A DNA stretch of 64,000 nt from Opitutaceae bacterium (GTDB lineage Bacteria > Verrucomicrobiota > Verrucomicrobiia > Opitutales > Opitutaceae). The notes under the pieces were generated by a model, which made no database searches, had not been told where the DNA came from, and saw only the letters and a program-made list of their open reading frames with translations. Position numbers and translations under genes: made by a program. Of the stretch, positions 56,682 to 64,000 are shown piece by piece. How positions within the stretch are numbered: position 1 is the stretch's first letter; the number at the start of each line of letters is the position of its first letter. The DNA lies in contig JACFMR010000003.1 in NCBI GenBank assembly GCA_019455245.1, forward strand, positions 124,001 through 188,000, read 5' to 3'.

Positions 56682-57398
56682 TCAAGATTGCCAAGGCAGC
56701 GCCTGGCGCAGCCCGCGATCGCGCACGCTCAGCGCGAGCAAAAAGACCATGACGTGGAGGATGAAGCCCGTGCGGAACGCCGCCAGGCCCGGTTCGCCGC
56801 CCGGTCCCGCCCCGGCCAGAAATTGCGCCACCAGCACCAGCCCGCTCATCGTCAGCGGCAGGCAGGCGTAGAGAAACTCCCGCGCCCCCGGTTTGCCCGC
56901 ATACGTGGCCAGGCCCGCCAGCACCAGGGACGAAAGCAGGTTGACCACATTGCAGCACATGATCACCCACGGACTGCCCTGCGGTCCGCCCATCAGGCAG
57001 TCCGTCACCCACCACAGCAGGGCCACGGCGTAGCCCGCCAGCAACCCGCGGTGAAAGTGCGCCCAGCGCGGCCACTGCGCGGCGACTTTGAAATAGTGCA
57101 TCACGAACAGCAGGTAAAACACAGCATACGGCAGGTGCAGAAAGTTGTTCAGGCAGACAAACGGCACCTCACCGATGTGTTCGACCCACCAGCCGGCCAA
57201 CACCTGGTTGTTCAGGCTCATCAACCCCATCCCGCCCAGATAGGCCGCGTAGTGCAAGTAGGTGAGATCCCTCAACCGGCCCCAGATCACCAGCGCCAAC
57301 AGGGCCGCCGCCAGCACCACAACAAACCAGATCACGGTGAATCCGGGTGCGGTCGCCGGCGGCATCACCCGGGCGATCAGGGGAAGGATGGTGGTCAT
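56682..57398 (-). CDS. Polytopic membrane protein, seven-helix type
   Basis: 238 residues with about seven hydrophobic helices, e.g. TVIWFVVVLAAALLALVIW, VPFVCLNNFLHLPYAVFYLL and LLAGYAVALLWWV. The layout is like the 7TM-DISM sensor module, but no output domain is attached. Function unknown. ATG 57398 chosen over an upstream start in a basic stretch. Confidence 0.7.
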   Translation of the reverse strand: MTTILPLIARVMPPATAPGFTVIWFVVVLAAALLALVIWGRLRDLTYLHYAAYLGGMGLMSLNNQVLAGWWVEHIGEVPFVCLNNFLHLPYAVFYLLFVMHYFKVAAQWPRWAHFHRGLLAGYAVALLWWVTDCLMGGPQGSPWVIMCCNVVNLLSSLVLAGLATYAGKPGAREFLYACLPLTMSGLVLVAQFLAGAGPGGEPGLAAFRTGFILHVMVFLLALSVRDRGLRQALPWQS

Positions 57399-57484
57399 TC
57401 CGGGCACCAGCCTTTCGTGTTTTGCCGCGCGAGGCAAGTTCCCCGGCCATTGACCGGGCGCAACAACTGCGCATGCTTCGGGCC

Positions 57485-58150
57485 ATGGCCGACGTCAAAA
57501 TCACCTATTACTTGGAAATCCTCTCCTCCTGGTGCAGCTACGCCGAATCCGTGTGGGCCGACCTGCAGCGCACCTATGCCGGTCGCGTCGACTTCGAGTG
57601 GAAAATCGCGCTCATGCACCGCAGCGACTTTCCCGTGTCGCGCGAGCAGTGCGACTGGTTCTACCGGCGCAGCGGCCTGATCATGCGCACGCCCGCCATG
57701 CTCAACTCCGGCTGGTTTCAGGCCGAGCGCAACGGCGACTACGAGGCGCCCGACCTCGTGGCCGAGGCTGCACGCTCGCTGGGCCGGGCCGACGACGGGC
57801 CGCGGCTCGCCCTCGCCAAGGCCGCGCTGGGGGAAGGCCGGCCGGTCGGCGACATGGCCGTGGCCGTCGCCGTGGTGGCCAAGCCCTTCAAGCTCGACCC
57901 GCGCAAGCTGCGCCGCGCCGCGGAATCGAAGGCCGTGCGCGACCGGGTTCATGCCACCACGGCGGAATTTCGCTCGCACCAGATCAGCCAGCGCCCGGCC
58001 TTCGTGCTCACCGACGCCATCGGCGACACCGCGGTGTTTTCCGGTTTGGTGAAGCCGGAACCGCTGCGCGCGACCATCGACAACATGCTCGACGATTGCG
58101 CCGCCTACCGCGCCCACGCGGTGCATTTCGGCCCCCCGCCGCACGCCTGA
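57485..58150 (+). CDS. DsbA/kappa-GST-family protein with single active-site Cys
   Basis: 221 residues of DsbA-like thioredoxin fold. The active-site turn reads SSWCSYAESVW, with one Cys (CSYA instead of CxxC), which is typical of 2-hydroxychromene-2-carboxylate isomerase or glutathione-using relatives rather than dithiol oxidases. The cis-Pro segment ISQRPAFVL is present. No signal peptide, so cytoplasmic. Substrate unknown. Confidence 0.8.
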   Translation: MADVKITYYLEILSSWCSYAESVWADLQRTYAGRVDFEWKIALMHRSDFPVSREQCDWFYRRSGLIMRTPAMLNSGWFQAERNGDYEAPDLVAEAARSLGRADDGPRLALAKAALGEGRPVGDMAVAVAVVAKPFKLDPRKLRRAAESKAVRDRVHATTAEFRSHQISQRPAFVLTDAIGDTAVFSGLVKPEPLRATIDNMLDDCAAYRAHAVHFGPPPHA

Positions 58151-58205
58151 TTGGCGGGCCATGATTGACGGCCGCCGGCCGGCCGGCATGCTGCGCGTTT
58201 CCCCC

Positions 58206-59312
58206 ATGAAACGCAAAGTTACCATCGGCATCATCGGTTGCGGCAACATCAGCGAGGCCTATTTCAAGGGCTGCCAACGCTATGACATCCTGGCACTGGC
58301 GGCCTGCGCCGACTTGGATATCGCCCGGGCCCGGGCCAAGGCGGAGCAGCACGGCGTGCGCGCGTGCACGGTGGACGAACTGCTGGCTGATCCCGCCATC
58401 GAGATCGTGATCAACCTCACGATCCCGGCCGCGCATGCGACGATCAACGAACGCATCCTGCGCGCGGGCAAGCACGCCTACGTCGAGAAGCCCTTCGGCC
58501 TCGACGTGCGCGAAGCCCGGCGCGTGCTCGCGCTGGCGCGGCGCAAAAACCTGCTCGTCGGCGGCGCGCCCGACACCTTTCTCGGCGGCGGCATCCAGAC
58601 CGCGCGGCAACTGCTCGACGACGGTGTGATCGGCAAACCCGTCGCAGCCACCGCGTATTGCATGGGGCGCGGCCACGAGTCGTGGCATCCCGCGCCGGAA
58701 TTCTATTACCAAAAGGGCGGCGGCCCGATGTTCGACATGGGCCCGTATTACATCACGGCGCTGGTCAACCTGCTCGGGCCGGTGCGCCGCGTCAGCGGCA
58801 GCACCAAGGCTTCGTTTCCCTCCCGCACCATCACCAGCCAACCGCTGGCCGGCAAAAAGGTGAAGGTCGGGGTGCCCACGCACTACGCCGGCACATTGGA
58901 ATTCGCCAACGGCGTCATCGCCACCGTCATCATGAGCTTCGACACCTGGCCCGGCGCGCCCATGCCGCGCATCGAGCTGTTTGGCAGCGAAGGCACGATG
59001 CTTGTGCCCGATCCCAACACGTTCACCGGCCCCGTGCAGGTCAGGCGCGGCGGCGACGCGGATTTCACCACCGCACCGCTCACGCATTCCGAGGCGCGCC
59101 TCCGCGGCACCGGCGTGGCCGACATGGCCTACGCGGTGTTGCGCCGCCGCCGCAATTTCCGCTGCAACGGCGACCTCGCCACCCATGTCGTCGAGGTCAT
59201 GGCCGCGTTTGAGAAGGCGTCAAACTCGGGCCGCTATGTCACCCTCGCCCCGAAGCTTTCCCGGCCGAAACCGCTGCCGCCGCAGCTGCCCGACCATCTG
59301 CTCGACGCGTGA
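58206..59312 (+). CDS. Gfo/Idh/MocA-family oxidoreductase
   Basis: 368 residues. The NAD(P)-binding motif GIIGCGNISEAYF (residues 8-20) is followed by VEKPFGLDV (Glu94-Lys95-Pro96), the conserved sugar-site Lys. The C-terminal alpha/beta domain (PMFDMGPYYITALVNLLGP and FPSRTITSQP) is typical of sugar dehydrogenases in polysaccharide-degrading bacteria. Substrate unknown. The frame continues upstream to 58161; ATG 58206 best fits the Rossmann start. Confidence 0.88.
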   Translation: MKRKVTIGIIGCGNISEAYFKGCQRYDILALAACADLDIARARAKAEQHGVRACTVDELLADPAIEIVINLTIPAAHATINERILRAGKHAYVEKPFGLDVREARRVLALARRKNLLVGGAPDTFLGGGIQTARQLLDDGVIGKPVAATAYCMGRGHESWHPAPEFYYQKGGGPMFDMGPYYITALVNLLGPVRRVSGSTKASFPSRTITSQPLAGKKVKVGVPTHYAGTLEFANGVIATVIMSFDTWPGAPMPRIELFGSEGTMLVPDPNTFTGPVQVRRGGDADFTTAPLTHSEARLRGTGVADMAYAVLRRRRNFRCNGDLATHVVEVMAAFEKASNSGRYVTLAPKLSRPKPLPPQLPDHLLDA

Positions 59313-59337
59313 AGCGCGGGAGATGAAAAGCCCGGTT

Positions 59338-59357
59338 GCGCGTTGAGGGCAACGCGC
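59338..59357. repeat. GCGCGTTG/CAACGCGC hairpin, fourth copy
   Basis: Same 8-bp arms as at 15423-15486 and 37892-37911, loop AGGG, between the oxidoreductase and acetyltransferase genes. Confidence 0.75.
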
Positions 59358-59418
59358 ACCACCCGACCACAGACTCCGCGCCGCTTGCAATCGGCGCGGC
59401 CCGGGCCACCTTGACCGC

Positions 59419-59703
59419 ATGTCCTCCGAACCTGTCGTCCTGCACAACCCCACGGAACGGCGCTACGAGATCCGCGTGGGCGGAGCCGTGGCCGTGGCCG
59501 ATTATGAACTCGAGGGTGACCGCATGATCTTCACCCACACGCTCGTGCCCATCGCCCTGCGCGGGCAGGGTCTGGCGGAAAAGCTGGTGCGCGCCGGTCT
59601 GGCCGATGCCCGCGCCCAAAACCGCCGGGTCGTTCCGCAGTGTTCCTACGTGGCCAAGTTCATCGAACGCCACGCGGAATACCGGGACCTGTTGGCGGAC
59701 TGA
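59419..59703 (+). CDS. Small GNAT-like N-acetyltransferase (Acetyltransf_CG/NATD1 type)
   Basis: 94 residues. ALRGQGLAEKLV is the acetyl-CoA P-loop and CSYVAKFIERHAEY the C-terminal signature of PF14542-type minimal acetyltransferases. They have about half of the usual GNAT fold. Acceptor unknown. ATG 59419 chosen. Confidence 0.85.
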   Translation: MSSEPVVLHNPTERRYEIRVGGAVAVADYELEGDRMIFTHTLVPIALRGQGLAEKLVRAGLADARAQNRRVVPQCSYVAKFIERHAEYRDLLAD

Positions 59704-59854
59704 GCGGTCGCACGGTCGGTTTTTGCAGAAAAGCCGTGAACCGCGCGGCATTTTTTGGCACGATATCCGGCACGGGGAAACAACCCGATCCCGGCAGGGT
59801 TGCCTTCCCCACCCCCTTCAACCCGCCATGCCGGAAAATGGAAGGAGTATTATC

Positions 59855-60694
59855 ATGCAAACGATCATACCGTTCTCCCGATTTCGGTCGCTGCTGGCCG
59901 CCGCAATCGCGCTCACCCTCGTCAGCCTCACCCAGGCGCAACCGGCCAAGGAAGGCCGCATTCCGCTCGGTGACGACCAGACCGTCAGCTTCAGCCCCGC
60001 CACCACCGCCGGTGGCGCCGCGCACCTGACCCTCACCCTGCCCCGCAACCTCCTGCCCTCCCCGGCCCCCGCCGAGGCCACCCTCACCCTCGCCAACACC
60101 GGTGACTACACGTGGTGGTCCGGCACGATCAAGGCCGGCGCCGGCTCGGCGTGGTCGGCGGAGCTGCCACCGGAAGGGGTCGAGGCCATCCTCATCGCCG
60201 ACAAGGTGGTGATCGGCTTCGGCAGCGGCCAAAACAGCTTTGTCCTCACCCGGGACCGGCTGTTGAAACCGCTCGGCAGTGTGCGTCCGCGCATGCAAGG
60301 CAAGCCGTTCTTCTTCTCGCCGCCCAAGCCGGTGGAGCAACCCGCGGCCATCGCGGAAACCGCCACCCGCGCCGAGGCCGAAAGCTACGCCACCAACATC
60401 GGCCGCTGGGACAGCGAGATGCAGACCAAGCTCTTTGGCTTCGACAACGAGCTCGTGCGTGCCCGCTCGCTCTGGCGCGATCTCGCCACTGCCGAGCGCC
60501 TGCCCTGGGACAAGGCGACCAACCGGCAGCTGCAGGCGCTTTACGAGGAAGTGCAGTCGCAGCGGACCGATTTCCAGCAGCTCCGCACCGAAGCCCGCAA
60601 CCGCGCCAAGGCCGTCATCGCCGCCTGGAACGACGCCCATGCCGACGAAGCCGGATTCCGTCCGCTAGAGTTGAAGTTCTACAGCGAAGTCTGA
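59855..60694 (+). CDS. Secreted protein of unknown function
   Basis: 279 residues with a signal peptide (MQTIIPFSRFRSLLAAAIAL through about residue 28). The first 120 residues of the mature part are beta-rich (VSFSPATTAGGAAHLTLTL, YTWWSGTIKAG), and the rest is helical. A GGAGT Shine-Dalgarno lies 9 bp upstream of ATG 59855, and a strong terminator follows. Family not recognised. Confidence 0.78.
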   Translation: MQTIIPFSRFRSLLAAAIALTLVSLTQAQPAKEGRIPLGDDQTVSFSPATTAGGAAHLTLTLPRNLLPSPAPAEATLTLANTGDYTWWSGTIKAGAGSAWSAELPPEGVEAILIADKVVIGFGSGQNSFVLTRDRLLKPLGSVRPRMQGKPFFFSPPKPVEQPAAIAETATRAEAESYATNIGRWDSEMQTKLFGFDNELVRARSLWRDLATAERLPWDKATNRQLQALYEEVQSQRTDFQQLRTEARNRAKAVIAAWNDAHADEAGFRPLELKFYSEV

Positions 60695-60720
60695 TCGGAT
60701 CCGGCAAGTCCGCACCCTTC

Positions 60721-60754
60721 ATCCCCACGGTCCGCACCGTGGGGATTTTTCTTT
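60721..60754 (+). terminator. Intrinsic terminator of the secreted-protein gene
   Basis: Stem ATCCCCACGGT / ACCGTGGGGAT (60721-60731 and 60736-60746) with a CCGC loop and a following TTTTCTTT tract, 27 bp after the stop. Confidence 0.9.
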
Positions 60755-60795
60755 CACCGCAAAGAGTATGCCCACGCGCGGTCCGTAGTTGCCAA

Positions 60796-60872
60796 GTAGC
60801 CGCCTTGGCCGTGCCCTTCGTAGGCTTGGCGAAGTAGGGAGCGCAGCGACAAGGTGGTCGCCTCCCACCGAC
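60796..60872. repeat. GTAG-headed mosaic repeat copy
   Basis: GTAGCCGCCTTGGCCGTGCC, then GGCTTGGCGAAGTAGGGAGC and CGACAAGGTGGTCGCC. Pieces match the copies at 24225 and 56541. It fills most of the gap between the terminator and the DUF1684 gene. Confidence 0.7.
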
Positions 60873-61757
60873 TCAGTGCTCGCCTGCGTAATCCTTCTCA
60901 CCGGCCGTGACCGCAATCGGCAGGCGGTTTTCCTCGGGCGGCAACGGACAGGTGGCAAACGGCGTGAAGGCGCACGGCGGGTTGATGGCCCGGTTGAAAT
61001 CGAGCACCACCTTCCCGTCCTCCGGCGGATCGGCGTAAAGGAAACGCGCCGCCGCATAGGTGCTCTCGCCGCTGGTCAGGTCGGCAATGATGAAAAACAA
61101 CGGCGCCCCCAACGATTCCTGAATCGGCAGCAAAGCGAACGCACGCCCGTCCCGCTCGAAGACTGCGCGGCCCAGCACCAAGGCCGACGATTCCTGCCCG
61201 AGGGTGTTCATGATCGGCACCTCCCGCGGCCGCAGAAAAGGCTCCCAGCGCGCCACGATGCGCCAGGCGGGATCAACCGGAAAATGATCGATGCCGGCAA
61301 ATTCGGTACGGCGCGGTGCCGCGCTGTCCTTGACCCGCAGAGCCGGCTGGCCGCCGCGGTTGACCACATAGAAACTCAGGGTGCCGCTGGTCACCAACGT
61401 GGGCGCCGCGGCCCGGTCGTCCGTGAGTTCGGCCGACAACACAGCCCGGCCGTCCACCCGCACGTCCACGCCGGGATTCACCCGCAGCCACACCCGGCCC
61501 TTGTCATCCAAGGTCACGGCCCCGATCCGGTCCGGTCCCGCGGCCAGCACAATGGCGTTGTCCGCCGCGCGGCCGAGCGTGCTTTCGCCGGCGGGCAGAA
61601 AATGCAGTCCGATCAGCGTCAACCAACCGTCCGGCGCGGTCAGCCGCTCCAGCCGGTGCGCGCGCCACGCCTCAATTTCGGCCCGGTAGTCGTCATCCGC
61701 GGCCAGGGCGGGGATCAACCCACCCAACAAAAACAAGCCGGCCAGCAAAGTGCGCAT
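60873..61757 (-). CDS. DUF1684-family protein, exported
   Basis: 294 residues with a signal peptide (MRTLLAGLFLLGGLIPALA). The mature N-terminus begins YRAEIEAWRAHRLERL..DGWLTLIGLHFL, then FYVVNRGGQPALRVKD, FERDGRAFALLPI and the conserved C-terminal DFNRAINPPCAFTPFATCPLPP (split here only for length). This is the diagnostic DUF1684 order. Function unknown. Confidence 0.88.
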   Translation of the reverse strand: MRTLLAGLFLLGGLIPALAADDDYRAEIEAWRAHRLERLTAPDGWLTLIGLHFLPAGESTLGRAADNAIVLAAGPDRIGAVTLDDKGRVWLRVNPGVDVRVDGRAVLSAELTDDRAAAPTLVTSGTLSFYVVNRGGQPALRVKDSAAPRRTEFAGIDHFPVDPAWRIVARWEPFLRPREVPIMNTLGQESSALVLGRAVFERDGRAFALLPIQESLGAPLFFIIADLTSGESTYAAARFLYADPPEDGKVVLDFNRAINPPCAFTPFATCPLPPEENRLPIAVTAGEKDYAGEH

Positions 61758-61772
61758 GCCGGCACCCTCGGT

Positions 61773-62102
61773 TCAAACGCGCGCGGTTGCAACCTGCAGT
61801 TCGGCCTCGGCCTCGCGCAGCACCTTGGCGTCCACCACGAACGGTCCGCCCGGCAGCACGCTGCCCAGCAGCACGAGCCCGGTGCGACGCCAGTTCCAGC
61901 CATGCTCCATGGCCGCCTGCACCGCCGCCCAGACGTAGAGCACGAACAGCACACCGTGCGCCATGCCGACCACGCGCACCGCGCCCGGCTGGTCCGCCAG
62001 ATATTTCAACGGCATGGCGATGAGCAGCAGCACCAGGAAGGACACGCCTTCCCAGAATCCGATCACACGCAGCCGTCCGATGCTGGTTTTGAGCCATTTC
62101 AT
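61773..62102 (-). CDS. DUF3817-family small membrane protein
   Basis: 109 residues with three hydrophobic helices. The start LKTSIGRLRVIGFWEGVSFL and the middle GMAHGVLFVLYVWAA fit DUF3817. Function unknown. It lies 15 bp upstream of the DUF1684 gene on the same strand, suggesting co-transcription. Confidence 0.82.
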   Translation of the reverse strand: MKWLKTSIGRLRVIGFWEGVSFLVLLLIAMPLKYLADQPGAVRVVGMAHGVLFVLYVWAAVQAAMEHGWNWRRTGLVLLGSVLPGGPFVVDAKVLREAEAELQVATARV

Positions 62103-62250
62103 GGGCGGCAAGGGGACGCATCACCCGCGCCCGGTCAAGCCCCGCCGGCCGAATTGGAAAATCTTTGGCAGGGTGTAATGCGTGTTGCGCAGTGCATCGG
62201 CGCGTGCGGCCGGCCCGGCGGTCCGGCCCTACCGGCGCTGCCGCGCCAAA

Positions 62251-64000
62251 TCACACCCCGATCGGTTCGGCCGGCAAAGTGTCGAGCAGGCCTTCCATGA
62301 CGTTGGCCGCGGCCCAGGCGTTGTAGCTCCACCACATGCTCGCCGGCGCACCGGTGCCTTCGTAGGTCTCAATCACCAACCCGTCGCTCGGGCAGTAACG
62401 CTCGGTCATCACACCGTAGCGGCCGTAACCCGAAACCTCGGGGTAAAGCTCCAACGTGTGCAGCGCCCAAGCCACGCCGTCGTCAGCCCGCCGGCGGTAA
62501 TAATCGTCGCCGAGCTGCGCCGCGAGATAGCGCAACGGCTCGGTGATGACCAGGCCCATGGGGTGGATGTGAGGATTGGAAACCGAGGTCACCGAGCCGC
62601 CGCAGGAGTTCCAGCCCGCCGATTTCAGCGGTTCGAATTCAGGCCGCGCGCGAAAACCGTAGCGCCACAGCAACTCGTAATCCGCGCCGGCCTGCAGGTG
62701 CGTCAGCCACTCCGGCTCGCCCGTGATCGCATGCATCCAGCGCGCGGCCTGCACAAACGCCAGCACGCCCTCCTGATCCACGCTGCGGTAGGTGTCCATC
62801 GGCGTGCCGTAGCAGTTGAGCGCGGCCACGGCATGGCCGTAGTAACGCAGCGCGCGGCGCGCGGCCTTGAGGTAGGTTTCGTTCTGCGTGAGCTCGTAGG
62901 CGAACGGCAGCGCCGCCGCGAACCAGCAGCCGGCAAAACCGTCCCAATCGACGACCTTCTTCGTTTGCGGACTGAAGAGGTAACCGAAGGCGCCGTCGCC
63001 GCGCTGCAGTTCGATCACGGTGTCGCAGACCTTGAGCGCGGCCTGTTCCCAGCGCGTCGCATCGCCGCCCTGCCGGCGCAAGAACCGCGCGCATTTCAAC
63101 AGGTAGTAGGCGGCGTGGCCGTTGGTGTAGGCGCAGTGCCGGTCGGTGGTCGAGGGCAGGAATCCGGACCACCAGCCGTTGATCTGGCCGCTCATGATCG
63201 CGCCGTTCAGGCCCGGGATGCCCACGAGACTGGCCCCGGCCACATCGTTGAAAAATCCGCTGCGCTCGTTCCACACCGCCGTGATCCCGTCGAGAATCTG
63301 CTCCGCGGTCTTGGGAAAACGCAGTTCCGGCCAGCGTACCTGCGCCTGCAAAAACGGCCACGCCAGCACCCCGCCGCCGGTCCAGCCGATCTCGGAGATC
63401 GGCCGCCAGGCCTTGAGCGTGCGATCAGCCGGCACACGGCAGTGCTGGTTGGTGTAGTTGCCGAAACCCTCGTCCCAATTGACGCCGATGAACGCCTCCG
63501 CGATGGCCCGTGCGGCCTCGGCCGGCGACTTTTGGTGCGCGGGCCGGTCCCGCCATTGCGCATACACATCGCCCACAATGCGGTGCACCCCGCGCCTGTC
63601 GGCGCCGGCCAACCAGTAAAGCGAACCGGTGGTGCGCGCGGCCGTCGAACGGTGCGCGGTGGTCGGCGAGAACATCTTTTTGTTCACGTAGGTGAGCGGC
63701 ACGTTGGCGTAGCCCAGGCTCACGCCGCCGCCCGCCGGCAGCAGGCTGAAAACGCCGTTGCGGATGAAACCCTCCGGCGCCGACGGATCATCCGCATACG
63801 GTGCGACCGAGAGTCCCACCACGCCGGCCGGCGTGCAAAGCATCGAGACCGGATACGCCGCGCGGTCGGCGCGGAATTCCCACAACGGCGCCGCCGCCGG
63901 ATTCGCCGGGTCCGCCTTGTGCAGCGTCGGAAACTCGTTCGGCCGCACCAGCGCGTGGTTGTTGTCGCCGAACAGGCAGGCGGGAATCAGGTGAAAAACC
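62251..64000 (-). CDS. (alpha/alpha)-toroid glycoside hydrolase/epimerase-like protein, 5' end outside window
   Basis: At least 582 residues; the frame stays open to the right-hand edge (FHLIPACLFGDNNHALV at the border), so the N-terminus is missing. The first visible part is beta-rich, then helical repeats dominate: EIGWTGGGVLAWPFLQAQV, QINGWWSGFLPSTTDRHC, FAGCWFAAALPFAYELT and SMWWSYNAWAAANVMEGLL. The pattern resembles GH-type (alpha/alpha)6 barrels acting on uronic-acid oligosaccharides. Exact family not certain. Confidence 0.78.
   Translation of the reverse strand, partial: VFHLIPACLFGDNNHALVRPNEFPTLHKADPANPAAAPLWEFRADRAAYPVSMLCTPAGVVGLSVAPYADDPSAPEGFIRNGVFSLLPAGGGVSLGYANVPLTYVNKKMFSPTTAHRSTAARTTGSLYWLAGADRRGVHRIVGDVYAQWRDRPAHQKSPAEAARAIAEAFIGVNWDEGFGNYTNQHCRVPADRTLKAWRPISEIGWTGGGVLAWPFLQAQVRWPELRFPKTAEQILDGITAVWNERSGFFNDVAGASLVGIPGLNGAIMSGQINGWWSGFLPSTTDRHCAYTNGHAAYYLLKCARFLRRQGGDATRWEQAALKVCDTVIELQRGDGAFGYLFSPQTKKVVDWDGFAGCWFAAALPFAYELTQNETYLKAARRALRYYGHAVAALNCYGTPMDTYRSVDQEGVLAFVQAARWMHAITGEPEWLTHLQAGADYELLWRYGFRARPEFEPLKSAGWNSCGGSVTSVSNPHIHPMGLVITEPLRYLAAQLGDDYYRRRADDGVAWALHTLELYPEVSGYGRYGVMTERYCPSDGLVIETYEGTGAPASMWWSYNAWAAANVMEGLLDTLPAEPIGV

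Overview
This window is about 64 kb of GC-rich bacterial chromosome with dense coding on both strands. Its gene content points to a Gram-negative, polysaccharide-degrading member of the Verrucomicrobiota, probably Opitutaceae-like. The evidence is two TonB-dependent receptors and an apolipoprotein N-acyltransferase (outer membrane and lipoproteins), two different heparinase II/III-type proteins, a GxGYxYP-family secreted protein, a beta-helix protein, an (alpha/alpha)6-type glycoside hydrolase-like gene, a RhaI-type sugar isomerase and a Gfo/Idh/MocA oxidoreductase. The lineage is inferred from content, not from a marker gene or a search.

Layout. 1-9 kb: plus-strand genes for a DASS anion symporter, a PYROXD2/CrtI-like FAD oxidoreductase, a heparinase-like lyase, a periplasmic thioredoxin, an EamA transporter and an ADP-ribosylglycohydrolase with a C-terminal lectin-like domain. 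9-11.2 kb: a beta-helix protein preceded by a perfect 23-bp operator-like palindrome. 11.3-12.4 kb: a MazEF/PemIK-type module among gene debris (a ComB-like fragment and a truncated DUF433 gene). 12.5-26 kb: VOC protein, TspO, a URO-D-like protein, FKBP, the GxGYxYP pair, a second heparinase-like gene, PhyH, SDR, TonB receptor, DUF4174 and the sugar isomerase. 26-40 kb: housekeeping genes lnt, secA, a UDP-glucuronate decarboxylase-like gene, an M14 peptidase, tgt, a PIN/PhoH ATPase and a coiled-coil membrane protein. A RAYT transposase sits between secA and lnt, flanked by two exact inverted REP copies. 41-45 kb: second TonB receptor, acid phosphatase, aldo/keto reductase.

45.4-50.6 kb is the accessory island. 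Everything in it is on the minus strand: VapBC, a three-gene low-GC cassette ending in a PD-(D/E)XK nuclease-SF1 helicase fusion, a shattered second vsr, a DUF433 gene with an in-frame stop, a ParE/RelE-type pair, and an intact vsr immediately behind it with no cytosine methyltransferase in view. 51-55.5 kb: parC and parE. 55.6-64 kb: an AsmA-like anchored protein, a membrane protein, a DsbA-like protein, an oxidoreductase, an acetyltransferase, DUF1684 and DUF3817 proteins, and a glycosidase-like gene cut by the window edge.

The most unusual features are these: (i) the helicase-nuclease operon; (ii) a tRNA-guanine transglycosylase that has lost the three zinc-ligand cysteines; (iii) a RAYT insertion that apparently supplied the start codon and N-terminus of lnt; and (iv) many intergenic hairpins, most headed by GTAG, that look like several REP families. 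No rRNA, tRNA or CRISPR array was seen by eye.
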